The notes below the pieces were generated by a model that worked only from the letters and a program-made list of their open reading frames with translations, did no database searches and had not been told where the DNA came from. Positions 1 to 6,403 of a stretch of DNA of 14,882 nt are shown one piece after another. This DNA is from an uncultured Lachnospiraceae bacterium (GTDB taxonomy: Bacteria > Bacillota > Clostridia > Lachnospirales > Lachnospiraceae). Position 1 is the stretch's first letter; every line of letters starts with the position of its first letter. The translations under genes were made by a program, and so were the position numbers. Location of the stretch: the NCBI GenBank assembly GCA_958428365.1, contig CAUAFT010000025.1, positions 1-14,882 on the forward strand, given 5' to 3'.

Positions 1-26
1 TGCCGCCTGTTTCAGCGGCGTTATTT

Positions 27-55
27 ATCTTAGCATCAATTATTTTCATTGTCAA
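27..55 (-). promoter_or_regulatory. Strong sigma-A promoter pointing off the left edge
   Basis: On the minus strand there is a perfect -35 box TTGACA (50-55), a 17-base spacer and the -10 box TAAGAT (27-32). Transcription would start near base 20 and leave the window. The transcript would begin with a GC-rich hairpin, GCCGC/GCGGC (2-6 and 15-19, loop of 8). A near-consensus promoter followed at once by a GC-rich hairpin suggests a highly expressed operon, possibly a stable RNA. The downstream gene is not visible, so this is inference. Confidence 0.7.
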
Positions 56-100
56 CACTTTTTTGAGCAAATTTTTGCAGAAAAGAATCTTCTTTCCTAT

Positions 101-147
101 ATAAAAATAGATGTTGTGGCTATCGGATTAATAACCCCAACATCTAT
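101..147 (-). terminator. Rho-independent terminator of the CvpA operon
   Basis: The arms at 107-119 and 135-147 pair at 12 of 13 positions around a 15-base loop. Reading on the minus strand, the stem is followed by TTTTTAT. It lies 22 bases past the cvpA stop codon and faces the right way to end the DUF5711-cvpA transcript before the outgoing promoter at 27-55. Confidence 0.8.
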
Positions 148-168
148 GCTTTCTAATACTGTTTTATT

Positions 169-867
169 TTACAAAAATAATCCCACAAAATATACCACCA
201 GGTTGTTCTGATACAGCCTTGTCAGGAAGGTACTTTCCTGTACAAGCGCCAACAGCTCCTGTCCGACGGGGAATGCCTGGATGACTGTCACCAGATACAG
301 GAAAAGCCAGACCATAATGAGTCCCTGCAAGAGTCCCGCCGCCAGTCCCAGGATCCGGTTGATTCCCTTGAGAACCGGTATCATGGAAACTACGTCGATC
401 AATCCACCCAGAATATGGAGTAGAATGGCACAGATGATCAGCGCCGTGAAGAAGGCGATTCCATCCACGGCAAGCTGCGCCAGATGTTCTGCCATGGCGG
501 TATAGGCTCCGCTGGATTCCAAAAGATCATCCGATCCCTCCTGTATTTTATCCGAAAGCATATTTTCCAGAGCTTCCGGCAATTTGATGCCGTATTCCTC
601 CAGAATGTCTGCGTCCTGTTCTGTTTCTTCGGTAATCTGCGTCTGGGTTTTCTCCCGGATGCTCTCCTCGCATTTTTCCTCTATTTTCTGATAGATCTGC
701 GTATTCTCCTTGATGATCCTGCTGATATACGGTGTGGTCCACGCAACGAACAGGATGGTGACCACCAGAGAAAACAGGGAGTACAGCACTCTGAGCATTC
801 CTCTCCGGTAACCCCGGACCGTATATGCGATCAGAACCAGAAGTACGACAATTAACAGCCAATTCAT
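169..867 (-). CDS. cvpA: CvpA family membrane protein
   Basis: This 232-residue integral membrane protein has the layout of the CvpA (colicin V production) family. There are two hydrophobic helices at about residues 2-18 and 25-47, a charged, Glu/Gln-rich loop at about 50-120, then further hydrophobic helices at about 136-165 and 172-200. The motif around residues 160-190 (DVVSMIPVLKGINRILGLAAG) matches the conserved Gly-rich loop of the family. E. coli CvpA is needed for colicin V export and affects envelope homeostasis; its biochemical role is unsettled. The ATG has a GAGAGG ribosome site 9 bases upstream. The gene starts 14 bases after the DUF5711 gene stops, so the two are almost surely cotranscribed, and a terminator follows it. 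The extended charged loop is longer than in E. coli CvpA. Family assignment is firm; the function in this organism is unknown. Confidence 0.85.
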   Translation of the reverse strand: MNWLLIVVLLVLIAYTVRGYRRGMLRVLYSLFSLVVTILFVAWTTPYISRIIKENTQIYQKIEEKCEESIREKTQTQITEETEQDADILEEYGIKLPEALENMLSDKIQEGSDDLLESSGAYTAMAEHLAQLAVDGIAFFTALIICAILLHILGGLIDVVSMIPVLKGINRILGLAAGLLQGLIMVWLFLYLVTVIQAFPVGQELLALVQESTFLTRLYQNNLVVYFVGLFL

Positions 868-881
868 TTTTTATTTCCTCT

Positions 882-2102
882 CTACTTCAATTTGACCTGG
901 GCGGTCTCTCCATCTAAGATGAAGGTATATCTGCCGGAAGTTTTTCCGGGCAGTACTTTGTAGATGCTTTTATCCAGAGCTTCATGATATTTCTCAACGC
1001 CGCGAAGCGTAAAGATCGTACACTCGTTATCATTGAGAAGGCAGATCTCATTGTTGTCCAAAAATTCTGCCTTACGGTAGGTTCTGGTAAATGATTTTTC
1101 CCTGACAAGACTTCCCCTGCCGTCATAAATCTTCAGACAATAGACGTCATTCTCTTCTTTATCGGCGCTGCTCTCATTGTCAAGGATCATCCCGATGTAC
1201 TTTTCATTATAGAAGAAAGTCCGCAGGCGGCTGTCAAATTTGACGCTCTTTTTCTCTTTTGGTTTCTGAGAGCCTTCAAAGATGATCATTTTCTTGTCGC
1301 TTACGGCAATCATTCTGTCATTACTAATATATTCGATCTGCGGGATCACCATGTCATCATAATCGCAGGCGGCAACCACATTGTCGATTTTTTTCTGACC
1401 TGCCGAGTCGAAGTTATAAAAAGATATGGTGGTCTTTACCGTTCCCTCCTTGATGTCCAGCATGGAAACCGCCAGTTTTTTGCCGTCCCGCGACAGGGCG
1501 ATATCCAGAGGATAACCGCTGTTCTGGGCGTGAAGCTCTCCCTCAGCCAGATCTTTTCCGGATCTGTCGCAGACCCGCAGATAACCGACTCCGCTGTCCT
1601 CCATCAGGATCGCAACGGTTCCCTGATCGGCGAGCTTGATGCGCATAATGGGTTTTGTGGTCTCGATCTTTCCACAGAGTCCCTCCTCGTCCAGAATATA
1701 AACCATGCTTCCCTTTTGATCTGCGATCGCCACATATTTTCCCGATGTCACCACGATGGGATTTGACATCTCATAGGTCTGGTTCCAGATCAGATTGTTG
1801 GAAGCGTCGGTATAAAATGCTCCGTCGTTGCTGTATTTTAAAATATTTCCCTGAAACGTCATGAAGGTGGTCGCCGCCGTATCCTGCCTCTCGAAGGAGG
1901 ATTTCACTTCGTGGCTGTCATAGGTCCGCACCTGACTGATAATGTAGATCAATAAGAGGAGAAGGAGGAGGATTCCTGCCGCCAATCCAACTCTCTTTAC
2001 AATTTTCAGCCGATGCTCTCTGATTTTTCTATCTAACTCTTCCATGTCCGGGTGGATATCATTCGAAACGGTCTGGAAGGGATACTTTCTGATTGTTGCC
2101 AT
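882..2102 (-). CDS. DUF5711 family membrane-anchored, propeller-like protein
   Basis: The 406-residue product has a basic cytoplasmic N-terminus (about 1-37), one transmembrane helix at about 38-57 (a run of Leu/Ile), and a large extracytoplasmic domain. That domain is built of repeated beta-rich segments such as GKYVAIADQKGSMVYILDEEG and DGKKLAVSMLDIKEG, as in beta-propellers. The architecture and its place beside cvpA and a LysM gene match the DUF5711 family of Firmicutes, whose function is not known. The ATG has a GAGGTGA ribosome site 9 bases upstream and an extended -10 promoter ahead of it. No catalytic motif is visible. A role as an envelope scaffold or sensor is inference from topology and neighbours only. 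Confidence 0.8.
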   Translation of the reverse strand: MATIRKYPFQTVSNDIHPDMEELDRKIREHRLKIVKRVGLAAGILLLLLLLIYIISQVRTYDSHEVKSSFERQDTAATTFMTFQGNILKYSNDGAFYTDASNNLIWNQTYEMSNPIVVTSGKYVAIADQKGSMVYILDEEGLCGKIETTKPIMRIKLADQGTVAILMEDSGVGYLRVCDRSGKDLAEGELHAQNSGYPLDIALSRDGKKLAVSMLDIKEGTVKTTISFYNFDSAGQKKIDNVVAACDYDDMVIPQIEYISNDRMIAVSDKKMIIFEGSQKPKEKKSVKFDSRLRTFFYNEKYIGMILDNESSADKEENDVYCLKIYDGRGSLVREKSFTRTYRKAEFLDNNEICLLNDNECTIFTLRGVEKYHEALDKSIYKVLPGKTSGRYTFILDGETAQVKLK

Positions 2103-2135
2103 TGTATCATGTCACCTCTTTTTGTTTTCCTGTCC

Positions 2136-2164
2136 ATTATAACAAATATCAGTTTTCATGACAC
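2136..2164 (-). promoter_or_regulatory. Extended -10 promoter for DUF5711-cvpA
   Basis: On the minus strand a perfect -10 TATAAT (2136-2141) is preceded by TGT, making an extended -10. A weak -35, GTGTCA (2159-2164), stands 17 bases upstream. Transcription would start near 2129, about 27 bases ahead of the DUF5711 start codon. No terminator hairpin is visible after the LysM gene stop at 2177, so read-through from upstream is also possible. Confidence 0.65.
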
Positions 2165-2176
2165 TAATTTTTCGGT

Positions 2177-3442
2177 TTATGGCAGAATTAATTTCTGACC
2201 GGCAAAGATGGCGTCGGCATTTTCGATGTCGTTGGCTTCCTTTATTTTCGAAACGCCGGAGGTATCTCCATAGATTTTTGTGCTGATGGATTCCAGGGAA
2301 TCGCCGTTTTCTACAATATAATAGCCCTGTGCCAGAATCTTATCCGACTCGGACTGTGCCTGGGCTGAGGCTTCGGTGTCTTTACTGCTCTCGTCTTTTT
2401 TATCCCCGGAGGCTTCGCTGTCTGCCTCGTTCTCATCCCCGGAATCTTTGCCCTCTGCCTCGTTCTCCTCTCCGGTATCTTTACTCTTAGCGTCCTCCTT
2501 TTCCTTGTTGTCGGAATCCTTGCTGTCCGCAGACGCTTCCACTGTCTCATCCACAGGCTCTACGTCGCCGTCCACGGTGGTCACCACCATATCGTCGCTG
2601 TCCTTCGCCTGATCTTTTTGTGTAAAATTACCTGCAATAAGAGAAACCGCTTCCTGGAGCTGATTCATTTTCTCGTAACTGCCGATGCTGTTGACTCCCA
2701 TGACCAGAGTGCTTAAGACCAGGATAAAACACGCCGCATATCCCACCATACTCCAGTGCTTCTTGCGGGAATGCTCCTGTTCGCTGATCTTTTCACGGTA
2801 ACTTGCGGCCGCCTCATCCGTCACCACCTCCACAGCACCGTCGGGATTCTTTTTCTCACGGTACTGTACCATATATTCCTGCATCTTGGGATTCTGCTCA
2901 TAAAAAATATAGTAGCCTTCTTTTTTCCGAAGACTTCCCTTTTCATAGACATAGAAATTTTCTTCCCGCTCGATGTCGTCCAAAAGCAGAAGAAGGGTAT
3001 TCTCATCTTTGAAATTCATGCGGTGAATCCGCTCAATGTCTGTGGTCAGCCTTGGAGGCATTCCACCCATGACAAAGGTCCATCCCAGGATCTGCAGGGA
3101 TCTGTCCGGGTCCTCGTCGTCGAAATATTTTTTCATCTGCTTATAGGCATAGCCCCAGATCTCCTCGGTGAACTGGGGAAGTCCTTTTTCAAAACCAATC
3201 TCTTCTATGTAAAATGCTCCCTTGATGAAATAGTAGCATACGGAATCCTCTTCCTCCTGCCTTCCCACCAGTATTGCAATTTTGGCGTTCCCCGTCTCCT
3301 CCTGACTGCTGGGATGCAAAAAGGTATAGACGAAATCTTCCACATAGATCCTGTGCCCGCCGTTCGGGCTGCCGATTTGTCTTAAGTTTCTCGGAAGTTT
3401 TATCCTTGGTTTTGCTTGTCCTTCCTGTATGATCTCTATCAT
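2177..3442 (-). CDS. Membrane protein with MPN-like N-terminal domain and C-terminal LysM domain
   Basis: The 421-residue product has four parts. The N-terminal cytoplasmic domain (about 25-185) is of mixed alpha/beta character. One transmembrane helix lies at about 230-253. A very acidic Asp/Glu/Ser/Lys linker (about 275-368) contains a 33-base tandem repeat. The C-terminal LysM domain (about 374-420, starting YYIVENGDSLESISTKIYGD) should bind peptidoglycan outside the cell. The predicted topology is type II, N-in/C-out. I chose the ATG at 3442 because AAAGGGGG stands just upstream and an extended -10 promoter lies about 38 bases upstream. A longer reading frame from 3568 would run through the promoter and the preceding terminator. 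The N-terminal domain contains GWTFVMGGMPPRLTTDI (120-136), resembling the JAMM/MPN signature without its histidines. The protein could tie a cytoplasmic process to the wall; this is inference. Confidence 0.8.
   Translation of the reverse strand: MIEIIQEGQAKPRIKLPRNLRQIGSPNGGHRIYVEDFVYTFLHPSSQEETGNAKIAILVGRQEEEDSVCYYFIKGAFYIEEIGFEKGLPQFTEEIWGYAYKQMKKYFDDEDPDRSLQILGWTFVMGGMPPRLTTDIERIHRMNFKDENTLLLLLDDIEREENFYVYEKGSLRKKEGYYIFYEQNPKMQEYMVQYREKKNPDGAVEVVTDEAAASYREKISEQEHSRKKHWSMVGYAACFILVLSTLVMGVNSIGSYEKMNQLQEAVSLIAGNFTQKDQAKDSDDMVVTTVDGDVEPVDETVEASADSKDSDNKEKEDAKSKDTGEENEAEGKDSGDENEADSEASGDKKDESSKDTEASAQAQSESDKILAQGYYIVENGDSLESISTKIYGDTSGVSKIKEANDIENADAIFAGQKLILP
2421..2486. repeat. 33-bp tandem repeat coding the acidic linker
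   Basis: Two adjacent 33-base units (2421-2453 and 2454-2486) are nearly identical, and a decayed third partial unit lies at about 2401-2420. They encode 11-residue units of the type KDTGEENEAEG / KDSGDENEADS in the extracytoplasmic linker of the LysM protein, residues about 319-341. The unit length keeps the frame, so copy number can vary without breaking the gene. Confidence 0.75.
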
Positions 3443-3479
3443 GGTGACCCCCTTTGCCTGTGGCAGTAATTTTAGGGGT

Positions 3480-3488
3480 ATCATATCA
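3480..3488 (-). promoter_or_regulatory. Extended -10 promoter for the LysM protein gene
   Basis: The minus strand reads TGA-TATGAT (TGn extension plus -10, with TATGAT at 3480-3485), giving a predicted start near 3473, about 30 bases before the ATG at 3442. A TTGTCA sits upstream but 21 bases away, too far for a standard -35. Activity therefore probably rests on the extended -10. Confidence 0.5.
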
Positions 3489-3552
3489 CATTCTCTTTTC
3501 AGTTTTTGACAACTTGTGTCGGTGGGAAAAATTTTCTTTTTACAGAAAAATA

Positions 3553-3582
3553 CAAAAAAACTGCCCATACTACAGGACAGTT
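3553..3582 (-). terminator. Rho-independent terminator of the pfkA-to-transketolase operon
   Basis: Reading on the minus strand, AACTGTCC (3575-3582) pairs with GGGCAGTT (3559-3566) with one G-U pair, around an 8-base loop. A run of seven T (3554-3560) follows. It lies 24 bases after the stop of the transketolase C-terminal gene and ends the six-gene operon before the LysM promoter. Confidence 0.9.
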
Positions 3583-3605
3583 CTTTTGATCCGCTTGATT
3601 TTTTA

Positions 3606-4547
3606 TTATTTTGTAAATTCCTTTACTTTTTTGTAAATGCTTTCCGCATCCAGTCCGTATTTTTTAATCAGCTCCAACGCCGGACCTGATTCGCCAAATA
3701 CGTCGTTGATTCCGATCTTCAGCATTTTCGTAGGCTCTTTTTCGGATAATACGTCAGCCACCGCACTTCCCAGTCCTCCAATGACGGAGTGTTCTTCTAC
3801 GGTTACGACTTTTCCTGTCTTTTTCGCAGAGGCAATGACCAGTTCTTCATCTAATGGTTTTATGGTATGGATGTTGATGACTTCCGCATGGATTCCATCA
3901 GCTTCTAATAATTTTGCCGCCTCCATACTCTCATTGACGCAGAGTCCGGTAGCGAAGATGGTAACGTCGCTTCCCTCTTTTAAGACGATACCTTTTCCCA
4001 GCTCAAATTTATAGCTTTCTTCGTCGTTGAATACCGGAATTGCAAGACGTCCAAATCTCATATAGACCGGTCCCACATATTCAAATGCCGCTTTTACGGC
4101 TGCTTTCGCTTCTATATAATCGCAGGGATTGATGACCACCATTCCCGGAATGTTGCGCATTAAGGCAATGTCCTCGTTACACTGGTGGGTCGCTCCGTCC
4201 TCTCCCACAGAGATTCCGGCATGACTTGCTCCGATTTTTACATTCAAATGAGGATAACCAATGGAGTTACGAACCTGTTCGTAAGCACGTCCTGCCGCAA
4301 ACATGGCAAAAGAACTCATGAACGGGATCTTTCCGCAGGTGGCAAGTCCCGCTGCGATTCCTGTCATATTGGCTTCTGCGATCCCACAGTCGATGTGGCG
4401 CTCCGGAAATACATCGCGGAATTTTTTGGTCTGAGTCGCTGCCGCAAGGTCTGCGTCCAAAACCACCAATTCCTCATGTTCTTTTCCAAGTTCCACCAAA
4501 GCCTCGCCGTATCCGACTCTTGTTGCAATCTTCTTTACTTCTGACAT
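3606..4547 (-). CDS. tkt: Transketolase, C-terminal subunit
   Basis: The 313-residue protein carries the pyrimidine-binding and C-terminal domains of transketolase. Visible marks are DCGIAEANMTGIAAGLA (53-69), with the glutamate (E58) that activates the thiamine diphosphate cofactor, and GEDGATHQ (115-122). The C-terminal domain (about 190-310) contains IHTIKPLD and VEEHSVIGGLGSAVADVLSE. With its partner encoded just upstream it would form the enzyme that moves two-carbon ketol units between sugar phosphates in the non-oxidative pentose phosphate pathway. Its start overlaps the end of the N-terminal gene by 13 bases, which suggests translational coupling and equal output. AGGTGA stands about 6 bases before the ATG. 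Split transketolases are common in clostridia and archaea. Use as part of a 1-deoxyxylulose-5-phosphate synthase is less likely given the sequence and the paired gene. Confidence 0.92.
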   Translation of the reverse strand: MSEVKKIATRVGYGEALVELGKEHEELVVLDADLAAATQTKKFRDVFPERHIDCGIAEANMTGIAAGLATCGKIPFMSSFAMFAAGRAYEQVRNSIGYPHLNVKIGASHAGISVGEDGATHQCNEDIALMRNIPGMVVINPCDYIEAKAAVKAAFEYVGPVYMRFGRLAIPVFNDEESYKFELGKGIVLKEGSDVTIFATGLCVNESMEAAKLLEADGIHAEVINIHTIKPLDEELVIASAKKTGKVVTVEEHSVIGGLGSAVADVLSEKEPTKMLKIGINDVFGESGPALELIKKYGLDAESIYKKVKEFTK

Positions 4548-5371
4548 AATGCTTCACCTGCTTTCTCCAATTCTTCCATGGCGGCTGCGAACTCTTCGTC
4601 ATTTGGCGCAACACCATGCCAGTTCACTGCGTGTTCCATAAAGGAGATTCCTTTTCCTTTTACGGTATTTGCAATGATTGCCGTCGGCATTCCCTTGGTG
4701 GCTCTCGCCTCCTTAAACGCCTTATCTATCTGTTCAAAATCATTTCCATCAATGGTAATGGTATGGAAGCGGAATGCTTCGAATTTTTTGTCGATGGGAT
4801 TCGGGTCGCAGATATCCGTCACGGATCCGTCGATCTGTAATCCATTGTAATCTACAATGACCACCAGATTGTCGAGCTTGCGGTGTCCCGCCATCATAGC
4901 GGCTTCCCAGATCTGTCCCTCCTGGATCTCACCGTCTCCGCAGAGCGCATAGACGCGGTAATCCTTCTGATCCATTTTTCCTGCGATCGCCATTCCAACT
5001 GCTGCGGACAGGCCCTGTCCCAGAGAACCGCTGGACATGTCCACGCCCGGAATGCCTTTCATATCCGGATGTCCCTGTAAATAAGAACCCACATGACGGA
5101 GGGTTATCAAATCCTCCACCGGAAAGAATCCTTTGTGCGCCAATGCCGCATAGAGTCCCGGCGCAACGTGGCCTTTGGATAATACAAACCGGTCTCTGTC
5201 TTCCATCTTCGGATTCTTCGGGTCTATATTCATCTCTTCAAAATAGAGATAGGTAAATATCTCTGCCGCTGACAGAGATCCGCCCGGATGTCCCGATTTT
5301 GCACTGTGCACGGAAGCAACGATCCCTTTTCGGATTTCATTTGCCTGTTTTTGCAATTCTAGTGTGTTCAT
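4535..5371 (-). CDS. tkt: Transketolase, N-terminal subunit
   Basis: The 278-residue protein is the thiamine diphosphate (pyrophosphate-binding) half of a split transketolase. Conserved marks are SGHPGGSLS (26-34), SKGH (65-68), GSLGQGL (115-121) and the TPP/Mg motif GDGE (145-148) with the later Asn in DYNGLQ (N176). The ribosome site AGGAGAG is about 6 bases from the ATG. The gene begins 24 bases after the recR stop and overlaps the C-terminal subunit gene by 13 bases. It lies downstream of a phosphofructokinase gene in the same apparent operon, so pentose phosphate and glycolytic capacity may be expressed together. Nothing looks damaged. Confidence 0.93.
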   Translation of the reverse strand: MNTLELQKQANEIRKGIVASVHSAKSGHPGGSLSAAEIFTYLYFEEMNIDPKNPKMEDRDRFVLSKGHVAPGLYAALAHKGFFPVEDLITLRHVGSYLQGHPDMKGIPGVDMSSGSLGQGLSAAVGMAIAGKMDQKDYRVYALCGDGEIQEGQIWEAAMMAGHRKLDNLVVIVDYNGLQIDGSVTDICDPNPIDKKFEAFRFHTITIDGNDFEQIDKAFKEARATKGMPTAIIANTVKGKGISFMEHAVNWHGVAPNDEEFAAAMEELEKAGEALCQK

Positions 5372-5395
5372 TCTTCTCTCCTCTTCCTGACCTTA

Positions 5396-5992
5396 CTACA
5401 ATGCGGTGCGCCCTTCTAAGGCTCTGAGCAAGGTAACTTCATCTATATATTCTAAATCTCCTCCCACAGGAACACCGCTGGCTATCCGCGAGACTGTGAT
5501 TCCGGTGGGCTTGATGAGCTTGCTGATATACATGGCGGTGGTCTCGCCTTCCAAGCTGGAATTCGTTGCTATTATAACCTCTTCTACGTCATCCTGCAAC
5601 CTCTGCATCAATTCTTTTAACCGGATATCATTGGGACCGATCCCCAACATCGGCGAAATTGCACCATGCAGGACATGATAAACGCCTTCATATTTCCCGG
5701 TTTTTTCGTAAGCTGCCAAATCTCTGGTATTCTCCACTACCATGATCTGTTTTTGATCCCGTTTCGGATTGCTGCAGATAGGACAGATCTCCTGATCTGT
5801 TAAAGTAAAGCATTTTTTACAGTAGCGGACATTTTCCTTTGCTTCCAGAATGGAGGCCGACAGTTCCCTGACATTCTCCATGGGCATATTCAGAATATGG
5901 AACGCCAGGCGCTGCGCCGACTTAGCCCCGATGCCCGGAAGCCCCGAAAGCTGTTCTATTAACTTGTTAATCTGACTGCTATAGTAATCCAT
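5396..5992 (-). CDS. recR: Recombination mediator protein RecR
   Basis: This 198-residue protein has the full RecR layout and normal length. A helix-hairpin-helix is at about 16-34 (LSGLPGIGAKSAQRLAFHI), and a four-cysteine zinc finger is at C58/C61/C70/C73. The Toprim domain follows from IMVVENTRDL (83-92) through NSSLEGETTAMY. The Walker-B-like C-terminal segment reads GVPVGGDLEYIDEVTL. RecR works with RecO (and RecF) to load RecA on SSB-coated gapped DNA. The gene follows ybaB by 17 bases, part of the widely conserved dnaX-ybaB-recR block. Confidence 0.97.
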   Translation of the reverse strand: MDYYSSQINKLIEQLSGLPGIGAKSAQRLAFHILNMPMENVRELSASILEAKENVRYCKKCFTLTDQEICPICSNPKRDQKQIMVVENTRDLAAYEKTGKYEGVYHVLHGAISPMLGIGPNDIRLKELMQRLQDDVEEVIIATNSSLEGETTAMYISKLIKPTGITVSRIASGVPVGGDLEYIDEVTLLRALEGRTAL

Positions 5993-6009
5993 GACTTCTC
6001 CTTAACGGC

Positions 6010-6363
6010 TTAGAACGGGAAGCCGCCTCCCATTCCTCCAAGTCCTCCTGTAATCTTGGACATGGACTGTGTGGAGATCTCGTCGATTTCCCGAAGCGCC
6101 TCGTTGGTGGCTGCCATGATCAGATCCTCTAACATCTCCACATCATCCGGGTCGACTGCTTCCGGATCAATTTTAATCTTTGTGATCTCTCTCTTTCCGG
6201 ATACGGTCACTTCCACCACGCCGCCTCCGGCTGAAGAGGTGATCTCTTTTTCCTGAAGTTCTTTTGTCGCCTCCTCCATCTGTCTTTGCATCTTCTGAGC
6301 CTGTTTCATGATATTGTTCATATTACCCGGCATTCCTCCCGGAAATCCACCTTTTTTTCCCAT
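6010..6363 (-). CDS. ybaB: YbaB/EbfC family nucleoid-associated protein
   Basis: This 117-residue protein has the YbaB/EbfC core. A Met/Gln-rich helix (about 15-43) is followed by the beta-rich stretch GGGVVEVTVSGKREITKIKIDPEAVDPDDVEMLEDLIMAATNEAL. Gly-rich tails at both ends (FPGGMPGNM; GGLGGMGGGFPF) are usual in Firmicutes members. The family forms dimers that bind DNA. The exact role is unsettled, but genetic linkage with dnaX and recR suggests chromosome maintenance. AGGAGGAAG stands just upstream of the ATG. The gene starts 40 bases after the dnaX stop. Confidence 0.95.
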   Translation of the reverse strand: MGKKGGFPGGMPGNMNNIMKQAQKMQRQMEEATKELQEKEITSSAGGGVVEVTVSGKREITKIKIDPEAVDPDDVEMLEDLIMAATNEALREIDEISTQSMSKITGGLGGMGGGFPF

Positions 6364-6403
6364 TTTTCTTCCTCCTGTTAATTATGTTTTCTATAGATAC
6401 TGT

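Noticed and set aside
2376..2612. Plus-strand Ser/Leu-rich open frame opposite the LysM linker
   Set aside because: It is the mirror of the repetitive acidic linker codons; no start signals and no family resemblance.
3443..3568. Longer N-terminus for the LysM protein, starting at 3568
   Set aside because: It would read through the operon terminator (3553-3582) and the gene's own extended -10 promoter. The ATG at 3442 has a good ribosome site.
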